Part shown: in pieces, positions 1-8,409 of the stretch | Layout of the letters: each line of letters opens with the position of its first letter | Position numbering within the stretch: the first letter of the stretch is position 1 | NCBI RefSeq assembly: GCF_000429925.1 | Contig: NZ_AUCU01000027.1 | Coordinates: 1 to 64,000, forward strand | Length of the DNA stretch: 64,000 nucleotides | Direction: 5' to 3' | Source: Desulfatirhabdium butyrativorans DSM 18734 | GTDB lineage: Bacteria; Desulfobacterota; Desulfobacteria; Desulfobacterales; Desulfatirhabdiaceae | Program-made: the position numbers and the translations under genes | Notes under the pieces: model-generated | Databases searched by the model: none | The model's input: only the letters and a program-made list of their open reading frames with translations | What the model was told of the DNA's origin: nothing

Positions 1-235
1 CTATCGCCAACTTTGCATCGACTTCCGCTACCCTAAAAGCGTCGTCTTTCCCATGTTTGTGTATTTCGGGGCTCAATCACTTCAGCCTTGCGGCTTACGG
101 CCTGCCAGTTCGCTGTCCTACGCTTAACGCTCGGGGTCACCCCCTTACGTCCAAGGACTCGCTATCCGGTGGCTGGCTATGCCTTCCGGGATGGGCTTCT
201 CACCCACTAAAACACGCGACCTTGCCCGGCCGCAC
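1..235 (-). mobile_element. Group II intron, 5' end (domain I), cut by window edge
   Basis: Read on the minus strand, the element begins at 235 with GTGCG, the usual 5' end of bacterial group II introns. A GCGGCC/GGTCGC basal stem follows, then sequence typical of domain I. Near positions 26-41 a short hairpin (CGCT/AGCG stem) presents TAGGGT in its loop. This can pair with GCCCTA, the last six bases of the 5' exon on the minus strand, allowing one G-U pair, as expected for EBS1-IBS1. The rest of the intron, including any reverse transcriptase gene, lies to the left of the window. The intron runs opposite to the host gene, so it cannot be spliced from the host gene's mRNA. Confidence 0.8.
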
Positions 236-950
236 TAGGGCCTGTTTTTCGGATCGGTTTGCCGGTCAGACCATTGCCCATTTTGCCCGAAGCGATCTCA
301 AGGCCGATACGGCAATCATCGTCCAGGATGCGACAAGTGACTACAGCATGGGATTATCCGAAGTGTTTGCGGAATCTTTCGAGAAAGAAGGGGGGCATGT
401 TCTGGAGCGGATTTCGTATAAAACCCCTCTCGAATCCTATGAGAACCTCATCGACCAGATTGTCGCTCTCCATGCCGATGTCCTCTTTCTGCCCGGATAC
501 GACGAAAGCGGCACGATCATCAAGCGCTGCCGGGAAAAGGGGATGAAGGCCATTCCACTGGGTGGAGACGGATGGAATTTTCAGGAATTCTATAAACGGA
601 TCGGCACAATGGGCACAGGATCGTATTTTTGCGCCCATTACGTCAAACATTCTGGCAATCTGGAGGCCATGCGCTTCGAAGGCAACTGCCCGGATCTCGT
701 CACGGATGCCGCCTCCCTTTCAGACATCGCTCTCGGATACGACACCGTTCGGTTGCTGGCCGATGCCATCCGGCGGGCCGGAAGCCTCGATCACAAAGCC
801 ATCCGGGATGCCCTCGCCGCAACGAAGGGTTTCCAGGGGGCAACGGGGGAAATCACCTATCCGGAAGGCGGCCGGGATCCCCAAAAAGCCGTGGCCATCA
901 TGAAAATTCAGGGCGATCATGCCGTCCTGGTGAAATGGTACAGACCATAG
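236..950 (+). pseudogene. LivK-type ABC substrate-binding protein, C-terminal remnant
   Basis: The reading frame resumes as RACFSDRFAGQ immediately after the intron boundary and runs to the stop at 950. It encodes about 237 residues of a periplasmic type I binding fold (Peripla_BP_6/LivK family, usually 370-400 residues). The segment covers the second lobe and C-terminus (TAIIVQDATSDYSMGLSEV, DVLFLPGYDESG). Family members bind branched-chain amino acids, amides or similar ligands for an ABC importer or a sensor. An ATG at 57 reads in frame across the intron, but its first 60 codons are intron sequence. With the intron antisense, the gene is probably inactive. The next gene is a sensor kinase, so this protein may once have supplied ligand information to it; that link is inference. 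Confidence 0.75.
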
Positions 951-1009
951 ATGGCGTCGCTTCCCATGCACCATCACTGTTCCGAATCAAACGAGGTCCT
1001 CTGATACAC

Positions 1010-3106
1010 ATGGACTTGCCCCATCACATGCGGCTCAAAATCAATGCCGTCATCCTGACGGTCTGCTGTATCGTCGCCGCTTTCATCTTTTCCATCTGGT
1101 ACCCGCTCGAACAAAGACGGGTTCAAACCCATCAGGAACACATCCGATCCCTGCTGCATGCCGTATTTCTGCAGAAGCGGGATGAGATGGCCAATGAAAT
1201 CTTTGCCGGGCAAAAAGCGGCAATCGAGGCATCGATCGCCGAAATCCGGAAGGTGCCCGGCATTGCGGACGTCCGCCTCTACGATCTGAACGGCGAATTG
1301 ATTGCTGCTTCCGGATCACCGAAGCCATTTTCGATTTCGGCCGCGGAACGTGAGAACCTGATTCGGGCGCCGGTTCTGAAGTTCGAGGAGCTGGACGATG
1401 AAAAGGCATTGGCCCGTTACGAATCGGTCGTGGAATCGCTGGGCGAGCAGGTCGGCTTCATCCACATCGAATATGACATGTCCAATGTGATGCTGGAAAG
1501 GAGAAAAGCCATCGGATTGATGCTGGGTCTGCTGCTGGTCTTGCTGGCGATCGTTTCCGTGCTGATGAATTTTCTGCTTTCCAGATGGGTGCTCAAGCCC
1601 TTGGCCGCGTTTGTCCAGGCCATTCAGGGAATCGATTTCGAGAGTCTCGACCAGCGAATTCCCATTTCTTCTCGGGATGAAATCGGCAAACTGGCTCTGA
1701 CATTCAACCAGATGCTGCAGCGGCTTCAACAGCAGAAACTGGAAGTCGTTCGTGCCATCGATTCCCGCGACGAAGCGCTTGGCAAACTCCAGCAAACCTA
1801 TTGCGAGCTGGCCATGATGAACGAACGGCTCGAAAAACGGGTGCAGGAGCGCACGGAAGTCCTGCAGAAAATCAATCAACGCCTGAGCGCCGAAATCGAT
1901 CAGAAAGAGAAGGCGCTTCAGAAGATCGAGGAACTGAACGAGCGGCTGATCCGCTCCAAGAAAATGGAAACCCTCGGGCTTCTTGCAGGCGGAGTGGCCC
2001 ATGATCTCAACAATGTTCTGGGCGGTATCGTGACCTATCCGGAGCTGCTGCTGATGGATCATAGCCTCAGCCCCACTGTGCGCAAGTCCGTGGATGTCAT
2101 CCACCGCTCGGGCATCAAGGCTGCCGCGATCGTTCAGGATTTGCTGACATTGACCCGCCGCGGCGTCATCAACAGCCTGCCCCTCAACCTCAACGATATG
2201 GTCTCGGAGTACCTGCTCTCTCCGGAACATGAGAAACTGCTTTCCTTCCACCCCGACATACAAGTCGATTTCCGTCCGGAGACCGATTTGAAAAACATCT
2301 TGGGTTCCGCCATTCATCTCAAGAAAACCGTGATGAACCTCGTTTCGAACGCGGCAGAAGCCATGCCGGACGGGGGGACAATATCGATTCACACCCGGAA
2401 TTGCCGCGTAGAATCCCCGATGCCGCTCTATGAGCTCATTCCGGAGGGAGACTACGTTCTGCTGGAAATCACGGATACGGGAATCGGCATTTCCAAAGAT
2501 GATATTTCCCGCATTTTCGAGCCGTTCTATACAAAGAAAATCATGGGAAGAAGCGGAACGGGGCTGGGCATGGCCGTAGTATGGGGTACGATGCGGGATC
2601 ATGACGGCTTTATCGACATCAAGAGCCAGGAAGGGCAGGGTACGACGTTTTTTCTGTATTTTCCGCAGACCGAGGTCAAAGTGGCCGATATGAAGCAGCA
2701 GTTGCCCATGGAAAGCTATGTCGGCAATGGAGAACGAATTCTGGTTGTGGACGATATCGAAGAGCAGCGTGAAATCGCGGCCTCACTGTTGAACAAACTC
2801 GGGTATCGGGTCGAGACGGCGGCATCCGGTGAGGAGGCCCTCCTTCGTCTTTCCGATACCCCTTTTGATCTGGTGGTTCTGGATATGATCATGGATCCGG
2901 GCATGGACGGCCTGGAAACCTATCGGGCCATGATCGCCCTCCGGCCGGGTCAGAAAGCCATCATTGCCAGCGGGTTTGCTGAAAACAGCCGGGTAAAGGA
3001 AGCCCAGGCCCTGGGTGCCGGCGCTTACATCCGAAAACCCTATACCATCGAGAAAATGGGTCTGGCGGTGAAGCAGGCGATCAGCGCAAAGTTGAAAGTT
3101 CATTGA
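1010..3106 (+). CDS. Membrane hybrid sensor histidine kinase (HAMP, HisKA, HATPase, receiver)
   Basis: This is a 698-residue sensor kinase. A first membrane helix (about residues 12-32) and a second (about 168-190) bracket a periplasmic region of about 135 residues. A HAMP domain (190-245), a coiled coil and a HisKA/HATPase_c core follow. The phosphoacceptor is His331 in GGVAHDLNN, and the ATP lid carries GRSGTGLGM. The C-terminal receiver has Asp581/582 and phosphoacceptor Asp625. There is no DNA-binding or Hpt output domain, so the receiver may act within a phosphorelay or as a brake. The ATG at 1010 was chosen because it precedes the first membrane helix, although the Shine-Dalgarno is weak. 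It lies 59 bp after the broken binding-protein gene. Its catalytic half resembles the kinase at 5426-8287, suggesting duplication. Confidence 0.9.
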   Translation: MDLPHHMRLKINAVILTVCCIVAAFIFSIWYPLEQRRVQTHQEHIRSLLHAVFLQKRDEMANEIFAGQKAAIEASIAEIRKVPGIADVRLYDLNGELIAASGSPKPFSISAAERENLIRAPVLKFEELDDEKALARYESVVESLGEQVGFIHIEYDMSNVMLERRKAIGLMLGLLLVLLAIVSVLMNFLLSRWVLKPLAAFVQAIQGIDFESLDQRIPISSRDEIGKLALTFNQMLQRLQQQKLEVVRAIDSRDEALGKLQQTYCELAMMNERLEKRVQERTEVLQKINQRLSAEIDQKEKALQKIEELNERLIRSKKMETLGLLAGGVAHDLNNVLGGIVTYPELLLMDHSLSPTVRKSVDVIHRSGIKAAAIVQDLLTLTRRGVINSLPLNLNDMVSEYLLSPEHEKLLSFHPDIQVDFRPETDLKNILGSAIHLKKTVMNLVSNAAEAMPDGGTISIHTRNCRVESPMPLYELIPEGDYVLLEITDTGIGISKDDISRIFEPFYTKKIMGRSGTGLGMAVVWGTMRDHDGFIDIKSQEGQGTTFFLYFPQTEVKVADMKQQLPMESYVGNGERILVVDDIEEQREIAASLLNKLGYRVETAASGEEALLRLSDTPFDLVVLDMIMDPGMDGLETYRAMIALRPGQKAIIASGFAENSRVKEAQALGAGAYIRKPYTIEKMGLAVKQAISAKLKVH

Positions 3107-3160
3107 ACGAATGGTGAAACCCTTCAAAATGGGATTTTTCCCTCCGACGAGGAGACGCCC

Positions 3161-3850
3161 ATGCGTAAACGAGTGATCTATACCATGCTGTTGTCGATCA
3201 AGGCCCTCAGCCGCATGTTCTATCGCTTCGATATCGGCTGGGTCGGCGCGCCGCCCCCGGAAGACTGGTGGACGAAATACAATCTCGTGGCGTTTTTGAA
3301 CCATACCAGCCTGTATGAACCGCTGTTCGTGGGATGGTTTCCCAACCGGTTTCTCAAGCGCATCGCCTACAACGGTGTGATGCCGGTTGCGGAAAAGGCC
3401 ACCCGAAGGCCGATCATGGGGTATTTTTTCCGCATGGTGGCGAATCAGGTGGTGCAGGTTACCCGGAAACGGGACCATTCCTGGCAGCAGCTCTTCGATT
3501 GCCTGACAAACGACGCCATGGTCATCATCATGCCGGAAGGGCGCATGAAACGGGCCAACGGACTGGACAACAGCGGAAAGCCCATGACCGTGCGCGGCGG
3601 AATCGCCGATATCATTCAGGCCATTCCGGAAGGCAAAATGCTGGTCGCCCTGAGCGCCGGGATGCATCACGTCCAAATCCCAGGCCAATGGGTTCCGAAA
3701 TTCTTCAAGACGCTCAGAATGAGACTTCAGCACCTCGATCTCAAGCAATACCGGGATCACCTGCTGGAAAGGGCCGGATTGGATGGATTCAAGCAAGCGG
3801 TCATCCACGATCTGCAAGAACGCAGAGATCGCTATTGCGGTTCCGCATAA
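3161..3850 (+). CDS. PlsC-like lysophospholipid acyltransferase family protein
   Basis: This 229-residue protein has the two hallmark acyltransferase blocks. The catalytic block NHTSLYE (N47, H48) deviates from the canonical NHxxxxD by having Glu at the acidic position. The second block, MPEGRMKR (124-131), matches the PEG phosphate-binding motif. Members transfer acyl groups to lysophospholipids or related acceptors at the inner membrane. AGGAG eight bases before the ATG supports the start. It lies between two sensor kinases and upstream of hldE, consistent with envelope lipid work. The exact acceptor cannot be read from sequence. The Glu for Asp change makes it a divergent family member, not a certain 1-acylglycerol-3-phosphate acyltransferase. 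Confidence 0.8.
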   Translation: MRKRVIYTMLLSIKALSRMFYRFDIGWVGAPPPEDWWTKYNLVAFLNHTSLYEPLFVGWFPNRFLKRIAYNGVMPVAEKATRRPIMGYFFRMVANQVVQVTRKRDHSWQQLFDCLTNDAMVIIMPEGRMKRANGLDNSGKPMTVRGGIADIIQAIPEGKMLVALSAGMHHVQIPGQWVPKFFKTLRMRLQHLDLKQYRDHLLERAGLDGFKQAVIHDLQERRDRYCGSA

Positions 3851-3950
3851 GCCATTTCAGTTTTGCCGTGGATGATGGAGGAATGGCTAACGATCGATCT
3901 GAAAATCGCCACCCACAAACAATTCACATCAACGTGTTTTTCCAAACGAT

Positions 3951-5429
3951 ATGCGCTTTTCATTTGACTGGACGAAACTTTCCCAAACCCGCGTTCTGGT
4001 GATCGGGGATGTCATGCTCGATCGCTACATCTGGGGCGATGTGCGGCGGATTTCCCCGGAGGCGCCTGTGCCCGTTGTCGCCGTCCGGCACAAGAGCCAG
4101 GTGCCCGGAGGCGCCGGAAACGTTGCCGCCAACCTGGCGGGAATGGAATGCCCCGTTACCTTGATCGGGCTTTGCGGAACGGATGCCAATGCCGATATCC
4201 TGCTGCATCTGCTGAACGAAAGCGGCATCGATGCCCAGCTCCATCAAACCGAGCAACGGCCAACCATCGCCAAGACCCGCGTCATGGCAGGAATCCAGCA
4301 GGTCTGTCGCATCGACGAGGAAAACCCCTTGCCCCTCGATCCCGCTCTTGCCAAAATCCTGCTGCAACGATTCGAAGATGAACTGAAGGAAGCTTCGGTT
4401 GTCATCCTCTCGGATTACGGGAAAGGCATTCTCCAGACCCCCGATCTTTGCCAGGCCATGATCCGTGCATGCCGGGGCCGATCGATTCCGGTTCTTGTGG
4501 ATCCAAAAGGGTCGGATTGGTCCCGCTACCGGGGGGCAAGCGGCATCACCCCGAATACGGCAGAGCTCAATTCCGCCGCAGGAGCCAGCACGGCCTCCGA
4601 GGATGCGTTGCGGAAAGCAGCCGACCGGATGCTGGTCCAGACAAATCTCGAATGGCTGCTGACCACCCGGGGGCCAAAGGGCATGCTGCTGACCCTGCAG
4701 CCGAACGCTGAGCCGCTTTGGATTCCTGCCGTTGCCAAGGAGGTTTATGATGTTTCCGGGGCTGGAGACACGGTGATCGCCGTGACGGCGGCATGCCTGG
4801 CCTGCGGGCTCGATATCCGGGATGCCGCGGCCATCGCCAATACGGCGGCCGGAATCGTCGTCGGCAAACTGGGTACCCAACCCATTCTGAAAACGGAGAT
4901 CGAAGACGCGCTGCAGTCCCGCCAGGATCGGGGACAGAACGGCCTATCCCGAAAAATGCTCGGAGCTCAGGCTGCCATTCACCAGGTGCGAAGCTGGCAG
5001 GCTTCGGGAAAGTCCGTTGTCTTCACCAACGGCTGTTTCGATCTGTTGCATCCGGGACATATCCATATCCTTCACGAAGCGAGGGCCTTGGGCGATCGGC
5101 TCGTTGTCGGTCTCAACTCCGATGCATCGGTTCGCCGGCTGAAAGGCGCGAGCCGGCCGATTCTGAGCGAGCGGGACAGGGCGGCGCTTCTGTCGGCTTT
5201 GGCCGATGTCGATGCCGTGGTTCTGTTTTCAGAAGATACCCCCATCGATCTGATCACCCGCCTCAAACCCGACATTCTGGTCAAGGGAGATGACTACCGC
5301 ATCGATCAGGTGGTCGGCAAACAGGTCGTGGAATCTTACGGGGGAAAGGTAATGCTGGTTCCCCTGCTTCGGGGGTACAGCACAACCGGCATCGCCAACC
5401 GGATTCAGACTGGAGACGGCGGCGCATGA
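3951..5429 (+). CDS. hldE: Bifunctional heptose-7-phosphate kinase / heptose-1-phosphate adenylyltransferase
   Basis: This cytosolic enzyme catalyses two steps of ADP-heptose synthesis for the LPS inner core. Residues 1-330 form a PfkB-type kinase: GDVMLDRYIWGDV near the N-terminus, GGAGNVAANLAG in the substrate region, and the catalytic GAGDT with Asp273. Residues 345-485 form a nucleotidyltransferase with FTNGCFDLLHPGH (His367 and His370). The length (492 residues) fits the fused E. coli type. Its stop overlaps the next start in ATGA, so it is probably co-transcribed with the sensor kinase downstream. Its presence implies a heptose-containing LPS and a Gram-negative envelope. Confidence 0.95.
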   Translation: MRFSFDWTKLSQTRVLVIGDVMLDRYIWGDVRRISPEAPVPVVAVRHKSQVPGGAGNVAANLAGMECPVTLIGLCGTDANADILLHLLNESGIDAQLHQTEQRPTIAKTRVMAGIQQVCRIDEENPLPLDPALAKILLQRFEDELKEASVVILSDYGKGILQTPDLCQAMIRACRGRSIPVLVDPKGSDWSRYRGASGITPNTAELNSAAGASTASEDALRKAADRMLVQTNLEWLLTTRGPKGMLLTLQPNAEPLWIPAVAKEVYDVSGAGDTVIAVTAACLACGLDIRDAAAIANTAAGIVVGKLGTQPILKTEIEDALQSRQDRGQNGLSRKMLGAQAAIHQVRSWQASGKSVVFTNGCFDLLHPGHIHILHEARALGDRLVVGLNSDASVRRLKGASRPILSERDRAALLSALADVDAVVLFSEDTPIDLITRLKPDILVKGDDYRIDQVVGKQVVESYGGKVMLVPLLRGYSTTGIANRIQTGDGGA

Positions 5430-8287
5430 AGCATGTCCTGACTGTGGTTTTCGCCGCCTGCGTCATCGTATCCACCGGCCTGTACGCAACACCGGCCGAG
5501 GCCGCCATCCCCGTTCGAACGATCACCTTTTACGGAGACGTCGATTATCCGCCGTATTGTTTTCTGGATGACAGCGGCAATGCGGCAGGCTTCGATATCG
5601 ATCTGATCCAGGCCATCGCCAGGGAAACCGATATCGAAGTCCATCTGAGACTTTCAGCGTGGAGCGACGCGCTGCAGTCCATGCTCTCGGGTGGTATCGG
5701 CAAGGTGAGCGCCATGTTTCATTCGGATCTTCGCGCCACCAAATTGGATTTTGCCGAGCCGCACGCCCTGGTCGGACATTCCATGTTCGTTCGCAGGGGT
5801 TCCTCCATCGTTTCGATGCAGGATTGCATCGACAAGGCCATCCTGGTTCAGCAAGACGATGTCATGCACCTGCGCCTGAGCAACATCCAGATGACCAAGC
5901 GCCTGTATCCGGAAGCACGCGTCGCCGATGCCATTCACCTTCTTTCCGGTCAGACGCAGTACGATGTCGCCATCCTCCCCAAAGCGCAGGCCATGTTTTT
6001 CATCTACAAACTGGGCATATCGAATGTCGTGCCGGTCGGCGAAACCATCGAGATGCGAAAATACGGATTTGCCGTTCCCAAAGGGGATCCGGACCTGGTC
6101 GCAAAAATCGATGAAGGGCTTCGAAAGCTGAAGGAAAACGGTACGTTCGAGGCTTTGCGTGGAAAATGGTTCGGCGTTTATGAAAGGCAGGACACCTATG
6201 AGCGATTGAAACGAATGGTGCTCTGGGGTGGAACGGGATTTCTCATCCTCGCCGCCATAATTGCTTTGTGGATTGTTCAGTTGCACCGCGCCCTGCAGAA
6301 ACGAACGGCGGAGCTCGAAAATTCCAGAAAGCAGCTCTCCGACATGATACAGCATTCTCATGTCGCCCTGATCGTCCTCAATGAAGACCGTACGATTCGG
6401 GCCATCAACCAGAGCGCCATCGAAATGACACGGTCTGACTGCACAAGAGCTCAGCCTGGACATTCCATAGCTCAATACTGGCAAGCCCTGAGCGGTAATG
6501 CAGAACAGGTGTCCGGTTTGACTGCAGAATGGGAATCCGTTTTTGAATCGCTTTCCCAAGATACCGTTTCCCGTACGATTTTGAAAACGCTCACCATCCA
6601 GACGGCGTCCGGAAGCGAACGGCACCTGGAAATCGAATGCAGCCGATTCGCGTGCTGGCATGTCCTGAGCCTTTCCGATATCACCGATCGGATTGCCGCC
6701 CAGAATTCCCTGAAGAAAAGCGAAGAAAAATTCGCTACGGTTTTTCGCCTCTGTCCGGACGGACTGGTCATCAGCCGTATGGCTGACGGATGCTTTCTCG
6801 ACATCAACGAAAGCCTTCTGCGCATGTTCCGGTATGCGGAAAATGAAATCAGGGGGCATACCTCCCTGGAAAAAGGGCTATGGGTCGAACCCGAACAACG
6901 CAAGTTGTGGATCCACGAAATTTCCATCCGGGGCGAGGTCAACCATTTCGTTACCCGGTTCCGGGCGGCGGACGACACGATTCTCGACGTGGCACTCTCT
7001 TCCCGCTTGATGACCATTGACGGTGTTCCGTGCATTCTGAGCGTCATTCGGGACATTACGGCCTACCTGCGGGAAGAGCGGGAAAATCTCGATCTGAAGG
7101 AAAAACTTGCCCAGAGCCAGAAAATGGAAGCGCTGGGACTTCTGGCCGGTACGGTGGCGCACGATCTGAACAACATCCTGTCGGGTGTCGTCACCTATCC
7201 GGAACTGCTCCTGATGCAACTCTCTACGGAAAATCCGCTTCACAAAGCCATCCGAAAGATTCACGATTCCGGGAAACGAGCTGCAGCGGTCGTCAATGAC
7301 CTGCTGACCGTGGCAAGAGGGGTGGCGACCGAAAAACATGTCTTCTGCCTCAACAGCATCGTGAAAGATTATCTGCAATCTGCGGAGTGTTTCGATCTGC
7401 GCATGCGTTATCCCGCCGTTCATTTCCTGTCGGACATTCCGGAAGAATCCTCCCCAATGGTGATGGCATCCGATGTGCATATCCGGAAGGCCGTCATGAA
7501 TCTGGTGGTGAATGCGGCGGAGGCCATCCAGGAGCGGAAAACCAACGGCATTGTGAAGGTATCCACCAGAACGGTCCGCTTGAAGGAACCGCTGCAGGGA
7601 TACCAGCTTCTAACGCCCGGAGAATATGCCGTCGTCCGCGTATCGGATACGGGCTGCGGAATCTCCCAGACAGATCTGCAGCGGATTTTCGAGCCGTTCT
7701 ACACGCGAAAGGTCATGGGCAAAAGCGGGACGGGGCTCGGACTGACCGTTGTCTGGAACACGGTCAGCGACCACCAGGGCGGCATCGATGTACAGAGCGG
7801 CCCGGATGGAACCTGGTTCGATTTATACTTTCCGGTCCATCATGCAGAAGAACCCGCCTGCATCCAACAACCCTCCGATGAAACGGTACGCTTTGGCCAG
7901 GGAGAGCGCATTCTGGTGGTGGATGACGAGGAAGACCAGCGGCTCATTGTCCGAAGCATGCTGGAGCGCTTGGGGTACCATGTGGAAACGGCGGAAAGCG
8001 GGCAGCAGGCGCTCGCCTTTCTGGCGAACGGGCCAGTGGATCTGGTAGTGCTCGACATGATCATGCCATCCGGCATGAACGGCAGGGAAACCTATCGGTG
8101 CATTCAAGAACTCCGGCCCGGGCTTCGAACGATCATTGCAAGCGGGTATGCCCAAAACGAGGATGTAAAGGCCACGCTGGAAGCCGGAGCCGCGGCCTTC
8201 ATCCAGAAACCCTACTCGCTTGCCGCGATGGCATCGACGCTTCGGCAGGTTCTTAGCGAAAATACGCCATGCGCTGCCTGCTTTTGA
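5426..8287 (+). CDS. Hybrid sensor kinase with periplasmic SBP_bac_3 domain, two PAS domains and receiver
   Basis: This is a 953-residue protein. A signal sequence (1-26) is followed by a family 3 solute-binding domain (about 33-250; ITFYGDVDYPPYCF and FDIDLIQAIARE are typical). A membrane helix (about 268-288) leads to two PAS-like segments (about 310-420 and 430-545). The HisKA domain has His579 in GTVAHDLNN, followed by HATPase_c and a C-terminal receiver with phosphoacceptor Asp877. The binding domain probably senses an amino acid or other small polar solute directly, in the manner of BvgS/EvgS; the ligand is unknown. Its start overlaps hldE. The HisKA-to-receiver half is clearly paralogous to the kinase at 1010-3106, including VTYPELLLM and LVVLDMIM. 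Confidence 0.92.
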   Translation: MKHVLTVVFAACVIVSTGLYATPAEAAIPVRTITFYGDVDYPPYCFLDDSGNAAGFDIDLIQAIARETDIEVHLRLSAWSDALQSMLSGGIGKVSAMFHSDLRATKLDFAEPHALVGHSMFVRRGSSIVSMQDCIDKAILVQQDDVMHLRLSNIQMTKRLYPEARVADAIHLLSGQTQYDVAILPKAQAMFFIYKLGISNVVPVGETIEMRKYGFAVPKGDPDLVAKIDEGLRKLKENGTFEALRGKWFGVYERQDTYERLKRMVLWGGTGFLILAAIIALWIVQLHRALQKRTAELENSRKQLSDMIQHSHVALIVLNEDRTIRAINQSAIEMTRSDCTRAQPGHSIAQYWQALSGNAEQVSGLTAEWESVFESLSQDTVSRTILKTLTIQTASGSERHLEIECSRFACWHVLSLSDITDRIAAQNSLKKSEEKFATVFRLCPDGLVISRMADGCFLDINESLLRMFRYAENEIRGHTSLEKGLWVEPEQRKLWIHEISIRGEVNHFVTRFRAADDTILDVALSSRLMTIDGVPCILSVIRDITAYLREERENLDLKEKLAQSQKMEALGLLAGTVAHDLNNILSGVVTYPELLLMQLSTENPLHKAIRKIHDSGKRAAAVVNDLLTVARGVATEKHVFCLNSIVKDYLQSAECFDLRMRYPAVHFLSDIPEESSPMVMASDVHIRKAVMNLVVNAAEAIQERKTNGIVKVSTRTVRLKEPLQGYQLLTPGEYAVVRVSDTGCGISQTDLQRIFEPFYTRKVMGKSGTGLGLTVVWNTVSDHQGGIDVQSGPDGTWFDLYFPVHHAEEPACIQQPSDETVRFGQGERILVVDDEEDQRLIVRSMLERLGYHVETAESGQQALAFLANGPVDLVVLDMIMPSGMNGRETYRCIQELRPGLRTIIASGYAQNEDVKATLEAGAAAFIQKPYSLAAMASTLRQVLSENTPCAACF

Positions 8288-8296
8288 GCCTCTCTG

Positions 8297-8380
8297 GTGC
8301 CTGAACGGAAAACCCCTATTCGGAGCAGCGCGCCGCCTGCGGGCAGGCTGTACCCAAAACGGGTTTTTCGTTCAGCCACT
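8297..8380. repeat. Modular palindromic element, copy 1 (A-arm then B-arm)
   Basis: This 84-bp interrupted palindrome begins GTGCCTGAACGGAAAACCCC and ends with the inverse CGTTCAGCCACT. The left half is the A-arm (TATTCGGAGCAGCGCGCC then GCCTGCGGGCAGG). The right half is the reverse complement of the B-arm outer part (TACCCAAAACGGGTTTTTCG). It lies between the kinase stop and the transglutaminase-like gene. The same element recurs at seven other places in the window. Confidence 0.85.
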
Positions 8381-8409
8381 CTCTACGTTCTGAATTGAGC
8401 CCCCCTGTC

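Noticed and set aside
57-235. ATG-initiated reading frame entering the LivK-type protein
   Set aside because: The first 60 codons are antisense group II intron sequence; the homologous protein begins at the junction near 236.
1316-2602. 428-codon minus-strand frame within the first sensor kinase
   Set aside because: It is opposite a gene with clear HisKA/HATPase motifs and has low-complexity His/Gln-rich sequence without a family.
2783-3817. Minus-strand frame of 344 codons over the acyltransferase gene
   Set aside because: It is the shadow of two supported plus-strand genes and has no start signal.
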